Shown: one piece after another, positions 1 through 6,560 of the stretch | How positions within the stretch are numbered: the first letter of the stretch is position 1 | How the letters are laid out: each line of letters begins with the position of its first letter | From: Lentisphaeria bacterium UBA1829 | GTDB taxonomy: Bacteria > Verrucomicrobiota > Lentisphaeria > Victivallales > UBA1829 | Assembly (NCBI GenBank): GCA_002338895.1 | Contig: DDJH01000145.1 | Coordinates: forward strand, 2,848 to 12,707 | DNA: 9,860 nt | Direction: 5' to 3' | Notes under the pieces: generated by a model | The model's input: the letters and a program-made list of their open reading frames with translations, nothing else | Database searches by the model: none | Told to the model about the DNA's origin: nothing | Position numbers and translations under genes: made by a program

Positions 1-64
1 CTCCGCCACCGTGTTGCGCCGCCGAAACAGTAATTTCCGCCATCCGGCGGCGCATTCATTTCAT
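1..64 (-). CDS. Possible start of the next operon gene (partial, frame unresolved)
   Basis: The glycosidase stop TGA (63-61) is followed by a run of ATGA units that offers three ATG codons, at 64-62, 59-57 and 55-53. All three frames stay open to the window edge. The first overlaps the stop as ATGA and would read MNECAAGWRKLLFRRR. The third has a GGGA eight bases upstream and would read MRRRMAEITVSAAQ. Tight coupling would fit the overlaps seen elsewhere in this operon, but about 20 codons cannot identify a family, and an open frame this short is expected by chance. A GC-rich inverted repeat lies in the same stretch, so the region could instead be a simple operon end. Confidence 0.2.
15..54. 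repeat. GC-rich inverted repeat just after the glycosidase stop
   Basis: TGCGCCGCCG at 15-24 is matched perfectly by its reverse complement CGGCGGCGCA at 45-54, with a 20-base loop. A smaller competing hairpin, CCGCC (37-41) with GGCGG (46-50), lies inside it. It begins seven bases after the minus-strand glycosidase stop. No T-tract follows on the minus strand, so it is not a canonical intrinsic terminator. It could protect the 3' end of the mRNA, act as a weak attenuator, or be a chance product of GC-rich codons if a gene starts here. Confidence 0.4.
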
Positions 65-3000
65 TCCCGAGTCAGCAGACAGGAAAGCGTTCCGCCGGGC
101 AGGAAATCGGTTGCCGCGCGGAAGTGGAGTTTCCCATCGCGGTATTCCGCGGGGATCTCCCGCTCCGCCGGCGTTCCATCCAGTTCCAGCGGGACAATCC
201 GCATGTTCTGCGGAAGGGCAAGAACCATCTCCGCGCTTTTACGCTCCAGCATCTGAGGCAGGGATCCCCAGCTCAGGAGAACCCGGCGGCTTTGATCCTC
301 GAACCGCACGCCGTTGTTGGAAAGATCGCTCAGCTGGACGAGAAGGATTTTCCGGCTTTCCGTCAACTTTTTCCCGTCCAGCGACATCAGGGCGATCGTC
401 TGAAACCCGTTGAGCTTCGCCGATACAATGACCGATCCGGTCAGCCTTCCCGATCCGGTCAGCACTTCACTCCGGGGAGTCACGATCCGCATGGATTTCT
501 CATTCCGGTTCAACGTGATTTCTCCGGTGGAGGAGGTGATTTCGCCGCGTTTCCGCAGAGATTCCAGAGCGGAACGCGCTTTTCCGGAAAGGTTTTTCTC
601 CCAGTTTTTCCGGAGCGGATCGACCTTTTTCACGCCGTCGATTTCCATCTTCTCCGTCAGGGAGCCGATCCGGGTGAACAGGCCGAGTCTCTGGAAATCC
701 ATCGGATACGTTCCGGCGCGGCTGTTACCCTTCAACGAGCGGATCTGCTCCGGTGAGAGTTCGAACGCATACGCGCCTGCTGCGGCTTTGACATCGCCAC
801 GGACAAAGAGCATGTAGAGGATGCGTTCCGCCATCTGCGCCTGAACATTGTTCACGATGTCGAAATGATTCAGGGGACGGTTGGTGTTTTTCATACCGGA
901 AATTCCGTGTGACCAGGCGAAGCGGTAGAGACCGTCCCAGTCCTGAAGTCCGGCATAGCCGCCGAAGAGGGTCGGGCACTCCGCGCGCCAGATGTTCGGC
1001 ACGCAGAAATTGAATTCCGTCACGGTGAACGGTTTTCCGAACACGCGGGTTGCCATCAGCTCCCGTGGCGCCGCGGCGTCGGCGCTGATCGACGAGCGGT
1101 TGTGAAACACAAACGGGATTCCCCACCGTTTCTGCGGGAAACGCGGATGATCCCAGTACTGGTGATTGTCCACATGATCCAGTCCGGCGCGGAGTCCGGC
1201 GATGGTGAACACCATGTAGTTGTTCAGATCGGTGACCATGGCCTTGAGTCCGATCTCCTTTTTCAGGAAGCGCATCTGCTCCCGGATGCACCGCTCCTGA
1301 AGAGAATTGAGAAATTCGATGAAGAGGCCGTTCCGGGTGATCCGTTTTTCATCGGCGGAAAGGGAATTTTCACGCAGATACTCCTCAAACTTCCGCAGAT
1401 AGATCCGGCGTGCGCCGAACGACGTGCGGACGCTGTCCCAGACCCCGATGAGCGCATTTTCGTTGACCAGATTCAGGGAGTAGAGCACCGGATCCTCGGC
1501 AAGGGAAAGACCGGTGTAGGGATTTTTCGTACACAGGACCTTCCGGGCAAACGCCTTCCAGTTCCGCATCGCGGCCGGACTGACGGGAACCAGATTTTTC
1601 ATGCTGTATTCCCCGGTCTGATCGAATTCCGGGATCCGGTCGCCCGCCTTCAGCTTCCGGCTGGCGTAAAGATCGATGCAGACATAGAATCCGCGCTCCT
1701 TCAGCCGGGCGATCAGGTAATGGAACTGATTCAGCTTCTTCGGATCAATGGTGAGACTGTCGGCAGCCTTGCGGTTCAACAGTCCCTCCTCGAAATGGTG
1801 GAGGCGGACCGTATTATAGCCGAGCCGTTCCGCATTCCGGATGAACTGTTCGACCTCCGCACGATTCGGGTAGTTGGCAGTTCCGACAAGATTCGGCCCC
1901 AGAAGACGGATCCGCTTCCCGGGAGCCTTCTCAAACACGAAATGTCCGTTCGGATCTGCGACGATGTGTCCATATTTTCCCGCGGGCATCTCGCGGAAGA
2001 CGGAGAAATCCAGCGGAGATCCCTCTGCCGTCGTCCCGCCGAACCGGATCGGCAGCCACTCCGGCCCCTTCCGCACCACGAACTCCTCCCGCAGCGGAAG
2101 ACGGGCCCGGCCATCCGCGAACGCCGCGCCGGCGATCATCCACACCGCATCTCCGGCCCCCCTGACAAATTCCAGACGCACCGGTTTCCCCTTCAGCGGA
2201 AATGCCGAAAGATACAGTCCGATCTCCGCGGAAGGCACCTTCCCGTTCCAGACCACATGCGCATTCCGTCCTTCGACCGGACGATACCAGTTTCCGCAGT
2301 CGCGTCCCGCGGCGACCGCCACATTTTCCGTCCGTCCATCCGCATACCGGATCCGGAGAAATCCGACCGGCTCCCTTCCCACCGGAGTCCATGCGGAAGC
2401 GTGGAGCAGATAAAGATAGCGCATTCCCTCCGGGAAACGGGAGATCTCCACGGCGGCGGACTCCGGTCCGAGCCCCTGTCCGAGCACCAGACACGATTTT
2501 CCGCCGTTCCGATCCGGATTCACCGTGTCGATCCGGACATTGTAAAAATTGTGCTTCCCGGTTTTCAGAGAGCGGAGATCCATTTCCGCCCCCTGCCCGG
2601 TCCATCCGGGGAACTTCCCGTCATCGCGGAAACTCCGGTTGAAAACACCGGAAAGATCCAGCGGAACGGATTTGACATCGAAGCGGGCGAAATCATACTG
2701 GAAATTCAGAGCGAGACTCCAGGATCTTACCATTTCCGGATGTCGTTGTTCGGGCAGGAAGCGCAGCTGATAATACTCCGTTTCGCCGCGGACGAATTTT
2801 CCGACGCAGAACAGATGGAAATTTCCGGAGACCGAAAATCCTCCATACGGATCCGTCACCTCCACCTTCCGCGCCTTCCCGCCGAAAACGTTCCTTTTCC
2901 GGAACGTCGACGGCATGGAGATCGCTTTTCCATCGATTTTCAGTTCAATTTTCTTATTCAGCGGCAGTTCGACTCCGAGGAACACCTGTTTGCACGGAAC

Positions 3001-3327
3001 AGGCTCCTTCCGAGCATCCAGACGAACCTCCCAGCGGAAGCGTCCTTCCTCCTGAGCCTGAATGGTTTCCGTGATCCGGAAAAGGTCGAATTCCCCTTTC
3101 AAGGCAAACTCCTTCTTCGTGTTTTTCGGATACCCGGCATCCGGTTTCACACGCGACTGGCCGATCGGATGCCATGCGGAATCGTAGCGGAGCATGGAAA
3201 AGCGGTAACGGCCGTCCAGCGAAAACACCCCGTTCGGGGAAATCTGCATACTTTTCCCGAAATCTGCAGCCGCGCCGAACGGCAGCAGGAACAGGGAGAG
3301 CAAAATCATTTTCAAGAAAACTGTCAT
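61..3327 (-). CDS. Exported clan GH-A (GH5-like) glycoside hydrolase, large multidomain
   Basis: This is a probable retaining glycosidase acting outside the cytoplasm on a polysaccharide; the substrate is unknown. From the chosen ATG the protein has 1088 residues. A hydrophobic signal peptide (about 1-21, ending in FGAAA) is followed by beta-rich N-terminal modules to about 430. A segment typical of this enzyme type (GKYGHIVADPNGHFVF, then LLGPN) leads into a TIM barrel at about 475-840. In the barrel, NLVNENA supplies the likely acid/base E623 and FTVTEFNF the likely nucleophile E771, as in clan GH-A. A beta-rich C-terminal domain with STGEITLN and VTPRSEV follows. The ATG at 3327 was chosen because a GGAG (3340-3337) lies nine bases upstream. 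An ATG at 3354 overlaps the pseudopilin stop as ATGA and is an alternative giving nine more residues. It is the last clear gene of the operon. Clan confidence is good; family and substrate are open. Confidence 0.85.
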   Translation of the reverse strand: MTVFLKMILLSLFLLPFGAAADFGKSMQISPNGVFSLDGRYRFSMLRYDSAWHPIGQSRVKPDAGYPKNTKKEFALKGEFDLFRITETIQAQEEGRFRWEVRLDARKEPVPCKQVFLGVELPLNKKIELKIDGKAISMPSTFRKRNVFGGKARKVEVTDPYGGFSVSGNFHLFCVGKFVRGETEYYQLRFLPEQRHPEMVRSWSLALNFQYDFARFDVKSVPLDLSGVFNRSFRDDGKFPGWTGQGAEMDLRSLKTGKHNFYNVRIDTVNPDRNGGKSCLVLGQGLGPESAAVEISRFPEGMRYLYLLHASAWTPVGREPVGFLRIRYADGRTENVAVAAGRDCGNWYRPVEGRNAHVVWNGKVPSAEIGLYLSAFPLKGKPVRLEFVRGAGDAVWMIAGAAFADGRARLPLREEFVVRKGPEWLPIRFGGTTAEGSPLDFSVFREMPAGKYGHIVADPNGHFVFEKAPGKRIRLLGPNLVGTANYPNRAEVEQFIRNAERLGYNTVRLHHFEEGLLNRKAADSLTIDPKKLNQFHYLIARLKERGFYVCIDLYASRKLKAGDRIPEFDQTGEYSMKNLVPVSPAAMRNWKAFARKVLCTKNPYTGLSLAEDPVLYSLNLVNENALIGVWDSVRTSFGARRIYLRKFEEYLRENSLSADEKRITRNGLFIEFLNSLQERCIREQMRFLKKEIGLKAMVTDLNNYMVFTIAGLRAGLDHVDNHQYWDHPRFPQKRWGIPFVFHNRSSISADAAAPRELMATRVFGKPFTVTEFNFCVPNIWRAECPTLFGGYAGLQDWDGLYRFAWSHGISGMKNTNRPLNHFDIVNNVQAQMAERILYMLFVRGDVKAAAGAYAFELSPEQIRSLKGNSRAGTYPMDFQRLGLFTRIGSLTEKMEIDGVKKVDPLRKNWEKNLSGKARSALESLRKRGEITSSTGEITLNRNEKSMRIVTPRSEVLTGSGRLTGSVIVSAKLNGFQTIALMSLDGKKLTESRKILLVQLSDLSNNGVRFEDQSRRVLLSWGSLPQMLERKSAEMVLALPQNMRIVPLELDGTPAEREIPAEYRDGKLHFRAATDFLPGGTLSCLLTRE

Positions 3328-3350
3328 TTTCACCATCTCCGACTGTAATT

Positions 3351-4079
3351 TCATTTCTGTTTCAAATCCCACTTTTCCTTATATCTGCGGCTTGTGCTTG
3401 TATTCGTTCCGTCCCAGAGATCCCGGAAGGAGAGCGATGCGGCATGACCGTCATGAAACACAGCGTTCAGCCGTCCGGCATGCCGATAGGCCGGCATATT
3501 GTTGAGGGATGAGGAATATACCTCTCCGTAAACATCATAATAGATTGTTTTGTTTGCCCGTTCATAGCAGACCATCCAGTCGGTTCCATCCGTAAAAAGG
3601 AGTTTGGAAGCGGGACGGCCCACCTGTGCGTTCCGCATCCCCCGATAAGCTCCGCTGCTGTGCTCGGCAAAACTGGGCAGGCCCTCACGGTTGAGTCCGT
3701 ACGAATACATGACCTGGAAACAGCCAGGCCACGAAGGGGATGTAACAGACCGGGCAAGAGAGGCATTTGGACAAATCAGTCCGCCCGGCCAGTAGTAACC
3801 GATCTCCGGAGTCAGTTTCGCATACGGGCGGAGCTGATAAACCCATCGAAGATCCGTGAATTCTCCCACGGTATTGACACCGGGGCACCATCCGTCATAA
3901 TCGTCCTGATAGAAGATGGTGAACTTTCCGAAGGAGTTCAGAATATTCATACAGGTGATCGTACGCGCCTTCTCTCTTGCGGCATTCAAAGCGGGCAGAA
4001 GGACCGCGGCAAGAATGGCGATGATCGCAATCGTGACCAGCAATTCTATCAGGGTAAAGTTTTTTCCCGTCTTTTTCAT
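3351..4079 (-). CDS. Type II secretion pseudopilin-like protein with H-X9-DG motif
   Basis: The 242-residue protein starts MKKTGKNFTLIELL, a class III prepilin signal with F8 at +1 and the conserved glutamate E12 at +5. A single hydrophobic helix with many Ile, Leu and Ala residues follows to about residue 30. The C-terminal part contains H200, nine residues, then D210-G211: the prepilin-associated H-X9-DG signature common in Lentisphaerota and Planctomycetota. The residue before the cleavage point is Asn, not the usual Gly. The start at 4079 places the signal at the N-terminus and has GGGGAG six bases upstream; an upstream in-frame ATG at 4139 would overlap the propeller gene and bury the signal. 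It sits 22 bases after the propeller gene, and its stop touches the glycosidase start region. By family it should be a membrane-anchored pilus or pseudopilus subunit. A role in exporting or holding the neighbouring glycosidase is inference. Confidence 0.88.
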   Translation of the reverse strand: MKKTGKNFTLIELLVTIAIIAILAAVLLPALNAAREKARTITCMNILNSFGKFTIFYQDDYDGWCPGVNTVGEFTDLRWVYQLRPYAKLTPEIGYYWPGGLICPNASLARSVTSPSWPGCFQVMYSYGLNREGLPSFAEHSSGAYRGMRNAQVGRPASKLLFTDGTDWMVCYERANKTIYYDVYGEVYSSSLNNMPAYRHAGRLNAVFHDGHAASLSFRDLWDGTNTSTSRRYKEKWDLKQK

Positions 4080-4101
4080 AGAGATCTCCCCGTTGTTGTT
4101 T

Positions 4102-5283
4102 TCACAGTTCCAGAAGGTAGACACCGCGTTTCCCGTCATGGGTCGAATCCACGGTGACGAAGCGGCCGTCCGGGCTCCAGCGCGGATGGAGATCGCAGCG
4201 GGTCTCCACCGTCGGGACCGGTTCGTGATGAAAGGTTCCGAGCAGTTCCCATTCTCCGGTCTGCGCGTTGATCCGGATCAGTTTCTGGCGGGAGTCGGCA
4301 TCGGGATAGCTGTCGGCGAGGATCCATTTCCCATCCGGGGAAAAGACCATGTGCGCCATGCCGCCGTGACTTTCCGAAAGCTCCCGGGCAAGAAAGGGAC
4401 GTCGGCTTTCGTCGAACACCACCGCGCCGTGTCCGGATCCGGTCCAGTCCGCATCGACCAGAATTTCGCGCGGAGTCCGTCCCCAGATCTGGTGGGAGAT
4501 GAACTTCTGCCATTGGCACTCGGAAAGCACGCACTCCGCATCGCCGCCCTCCAGGGAGCTGGTGTACAGAAACGTCTTCCAGCGGATGTCCTTCCGCCGG
4601 CACGATTCCGCGCACTGACGGAACAGCCAGAGCACACGCGTCGAATCGCAGTTGACAATCGCATGGTTCAGCCAGATGTGCTGCCCCGGAAGGCCGTATG
4701 CGTACGGATGGCGTTCCATCATTGTCCGGTAACTCACAATCAGCTTGATTTCTCCGCTTTCCAGATTGATCCGGAAGATTCCGTCCGAATCCGGATCCGC
4801 CGGATGCAGATCTTCGCTGAGAAGCGCGTCCGCATAGCTGTACCCGCGGCGCGGAATCCGGGAAAAGTTCAGGGAGACCACCCACTTCCCGTCCGGCGAC
4901 ATCGCATACACCGGAAGCTCATAACGCCCGACCACGCCTTTCCCGATCTGGAAAATCCGCGCCACCAGCCGCTTCTCCTTCTCCTCGTAATCGTTGTAGA
5001 TGAAACAGTCCGGCCGATGTTTCAGGAACAGCTCCATACTCCCCTGCTGATGGCACCATGCCCGCGTCTCGGTCATCGGCTCATAGTTTCCCGCCCGGTC
5101 CAGAAGCCCGATCTCCGCTCTCTCCCCCCGCTCCGGAAGACGGTCGATCTGCGGAATTTTCAGAACCAGATGCCGCCGGATCTCCCCATCCCACGGATTC
5201 CGGTCGTAGTACCCGAAAAAATAGTGCCCGTCATCCGGAGAGAGTTTCCTCCACGAATGTTTCCGGTCAATCTCCTTCCTCAT
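4102..5283 (-). CDS. Beta-propeller protein resembling oligogalacturonate lyase (PL22-like)
   Basis: The 393-residue protein has no signal peptide and is probably cytoplasmic. It carries repeated propeller-blade motifs of the WD40-like/PD40 type: SPDGKW at 129-134 and 315-320 and SPDGR at 369-373. The N-terminus has a distinctive HYFFGYYDRNPW (20-31). Histidines fall in blade-edge positions: LNHA (H207), SHQ (H264), SHGGMAH (H306, H311) and LHPRWS (H366). This pattern recalls the metal-binding histidines of PL22 oligogalacturonate lyases, which cleave pectin-derived disaccharides, but residue-by-residue equivalence was not tested. The start at 5283 lies eight bases from a perfect GGAGGT (5297-5292); the ATG at 5289 is only two bases from it and is less likely. 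It is the first gene of the LacI-controlled operon. Alternatives are a non-catalytic propeller or a lyase or isomerase for another uronide. Confidence 0.7.
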   Translation of the reverse strand: MRKEIDRKHSWRKLSPDDGHYFFGYYDRNPWDGEIRRHLVLKIPQIDRLPERGERAEIGLLDRAGNYEPMTETRAWCHQQGSMELFLKHRPDCFIYNDYEEKEKRLVARIFQIGKGVVGRYELPVYAMSPDGKWVVSLNFSRIPRRGYSYADALLSEDLHPADPDSDGIFRINLESGEIKLIVSYRTMMERHPYAYGLPGQHIWLNHAIVNCDSTRVLWLFRQCAESCRRKDIRWKTFLYTSSLEGGDAECVLSECQWQKFISHQIWGRTPREILVDADWTGSGHGAVVFDESRRPFLARELSESHGGMAHMVFSPDGKWILADSYPDADSRQKLIRINAQTGEWELLGTFHHEPVPTVETRCDLHPRWSPDGRFVTVDSTHDGKRGVYLLEL

Positions 5284-5291
5284 CTCCATGC

Positions 5292-5297
5292 ACCTCC
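5292..5297 (-). promoter_or_regulatory. Ribosome binding site GGAGGT deciding the propeller start
   Basis: The minus strand reads AAGGAGGTGCATGGAGATG. The GGAGGT is eight bases from the ATG at 5283 and two bases from the ATG at 5289, so the downstream start is preferred. Confidence 0.7.
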
Positions 5298-5304
5298 TTT
5301 TTAT

Positions 5305-5316
5305 TTATTCGTATAA
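5305..5316 (-). promoter_or_regulatory. Candidate LacI-family operator O2, before the propeller operon
   Basis: The minus strand reads TTATACGAATAA, one base short of a perfect palindrome, with the central CG typical of LacI-family operators. Extended to 5305-5320 (TTGCTTATACGAATAA) it matches 15 of 16 bases of the site over the lacI promoter. It lies in the 50-bp gap between the lacI stop and the propeller start, 21 bases before the start codon. A repressor bound here would block transcription of the propeller, pseudopilin and glycosidase genes. I could not place convincing -35 and -10 boxes around it. Confidence 0.7.
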
Positions 5317-5333
5317 GCAATCAAGAAAAAAAA

Positions 5334-6305
5334 TCATGTCGATTCGCGGATCACCAGACGGCAGGGGATGGAAAGGAACTCGTGATGATCCGGATTTTCC
5401 AGCGAAGCAGAAAGTTCTGCAATCAGAGCATTCGTGATCCGTTTGCGCGGCTGGTCGACCGTGGTCAGAGAAGGCGTAAGATACGCGCCGGTGGAAATAT
5501 TGTCGAATCCCGCCAGCGCGATGGCATCCGGAATGGAATATCCGGCCAACGCGATGGCCCGCTTGGCTCCGAGTGCGAGTTCGTCATTGTGCGCAAAAAT
5601 GCCGTCGGTTTCCGGATGACGCTTCAAGTAGGCCTCCGTCGCGCGGAATCCCGGACGCATGGAATCGTCCGACGCGGGGGAAAACGGGATCGGAGAAAGA
5701 GGCAGTCCGGCCTCTCGAAGCGCATCGGAATAGGCCCGGAAACGGGGTTCCTTCTCCAGCGCCGCACCGAGATACGCAATCCTCCGCCGGCCGCGCGCGA
5801 TCAGAAAACGCATCAGCCGCAGAGCCGCGTGATACCGATCCGGAAGAACCTGACTGACCCCCAGATTCAGCGGATCGTCCCCTCCGTACAGCACCAGTGC
5901 GATTCCATCCTCCTTCAGCGGGAGCAGTTCCCGTCCGCCGTTTGCCAGTCCGATCACGCCCGCCACACGCATCTGGCGCAGAATCTCCACGGTCCTGCGC
6001 AGCTCCTCCGGAGTCTCCGCGGGAGCGAAATAGAGCAGGAATCCACGCGGACGCAGCTGGTTCTGAATCTCCTGAAAGAGTTCCGCGTAGAACGGATTGG
6101 TCAGTCTCGGGAAAACGGCTCCGATCAGACTGGTCCGCCCTCCGCGCAGCATCTGCCCCGCGAGGTTCGGCTGATAGCCGGCATCCTCCGCGAGTTTCCG
6201 CACCGACTCCCGCAGCTTCGGAGAGATCCGTTCCGATCCCTTCAGCGCCATGGACACCGCCGCCTGCGTGATATTCAATGCCCTTGCAATCTCTTTCTGC
6301 GTCAT
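5334..6305 (-). CDS. LacI-family transcriptional regulator
   Basis: The 323-residue protein has the full architecture of the family. The N-terminal helix-turn-helix is TQKEIARALNITQAAVSMAL (2-21). A hinge helix follows (about 46-58, PNLAGQMLRGGRT), with a leucine at the position that normally inserts into the central CG of the operator. A periplasmic-binding-like effector domain runs from SLIGAVFPRLTNPFYAE to the end, with the typical GIFAHNDELALGA, IALAGFDN and TTVDQPR segments. By family it should repress when ligand-free and release DNA on binding a sugar, probably a breakdown product of this locus's substrate. AGGA lies ten bases before the ATG. It has its own strong promoter with an operator over it, and a sister operator follows its stop, so it probably represses itself and the downstream operon. 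Whether it also controls the divergent GH36 gene is uncertain. Confidence 0.95.
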   Translation of the reverse strand: MTQKEIARALNITQAAVSMALKGSERISPKLRESVRKLAEDAGYQPNLAGQMLRGGRTSLIGAVFPRLTNPFYAELFQEIQNQLRPRGFLLYFAPAETPEELRRTVEILRQMRVAGVIGLANGGRELLPLKEDGIALVLYGGDDPLNLGVSQVLPDRYHAALRLMRFLIARGRRRIAYLGAALEKEPRFRAYSDALREAGLPLSPIPFSPASDDSMRPGFRATEAYLKRHPETDGIFAHNDELALGAKRAIALAGYSIPDAIALAGFDNISTGAYLTPSLTTVDQPRKRITNALIAELSASLENPDHHEFLSIPCRLVIREST

Positions 6306-6333
6306 GATGGAACAATCCTGTCTCTTTTTTTGC

Positions 6334-6345
6334 TTATACGTATAA
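6334..6345. promoter_or_regulatory. Candidate LacI-family operator O1, over the lacI promoter
   Basis: TTATACGTATAA is a perfect 12-bp palindrome with the central CG characteristic of LacI-family sites. The plus-strand 16-mer at 6330-6345 recurs with one mismatch on the minus strand at 5305-5320. Its right end abuts the -10 box of the lacI promoter and it covers the expected transcription start, so bound protein should block initiation. This supports autoregulation. It lies about 215 bases before the divergent GH36 start. Confidence 0.75.
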
Positions 6346-6373
6346 TTTTACCATAAATCCCACCATTTGTCAA
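6345..6373 (-). promoter_or_regulatory. Sigma-70-type promoter of the lacI gene
   Basis: The minus strand has a consensus -35 TTGACA (6373-6368), a 17-base spacer and the -10 TAAAAT (6350-6345, five of six consensus bases). Transcription should start near 6338, inside operator O1 and about 33 bases before the lacI ATG. Confidence 0.75.
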
Positions 6374-6560
6374 GAGGGGGGAAGAGTATTTTTCCGGAAA
6401 ATCGGAAAATGGCGGAAAAAGAAACGGTCAGGAAGCATCCGGAGACTTGAAATCGGGGGAAAAAGCTGTACGGTACCAAATCACCGGTTCCGGCGTAACG
6501 ACAAGGAACGGTTCCGCAGCAATCCGGGTCACAGATTAAATCAGAAAAAAGGATCTTCAC
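6374..6560. other. Intergenic leader before the GH36-like gene
   Basis: With the lacI promoter region this forms the 255-bp divergent gap 6306-6560. It contains a 12-bp palindrome TTTTCCGGAAAA (6390-6401), three CGGAAAA units at 6395, 6403 and 6413, a direct repeat CGGTTCCG at 6485-6492 and 6509-6516, and the inverted repeat GGAACGGTTCC (6505-6515). A ribosome binding site AAGGA (6549-6553) lies seven bases before the GH36 ATG. I found no convincing sigma-70 promoter for the plus-strand gene; a TTGAAA at 6447-6452 has no good -10 partner. Confidence 0.5.
6390..6420. repeat. Palindrome and short tandem CGGAAAA units
   Basis: A perfect 12-bp palindrome TTTTCCGGAAAA (6390-6401) overlaps the first of three near-identical units: CGGAAAAT at 6395-6402, CGGAAAAT at 6403-6410 and CGGAAAAA at 6413-6420. 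They lie just upstream of the lacI -35 box, between the two divergent transcription units, where a second regulator could bind. They may be chance, because CCGGA is abundant in this genome. Confidence 0.45.

Noticed and set aside
1102..3348. 748-codon open frame on the plus strand
   Set aside because: It is fully antisense to the glycosidase, has no recognisable motif and is explained by GC-rich codon bias keeping the opposite frame open.
4080..4139. Upstream ATG at 4139 for the pseudopilin
   Set aside because: It adds 20 residues before the prepilin signal and overlaps the propeller gene; the ATG at 4079 has GGGGAG at good spacing.
5301..5342. Sigma-70 promoter for the propeller operon (TCGACA with TTATAC, or TTGATT)
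   Set aside because: Spacers of about 20 bases, or the lack of a -10 partner, make these pairs unconvincing.
3916..6356. Long plus-strand frames (3916-5316, 5058-6356)
   Set aside because: They lie opposite the pseudopilin, propeller and lacI genes, are rich in Arg and Pro and match no family.
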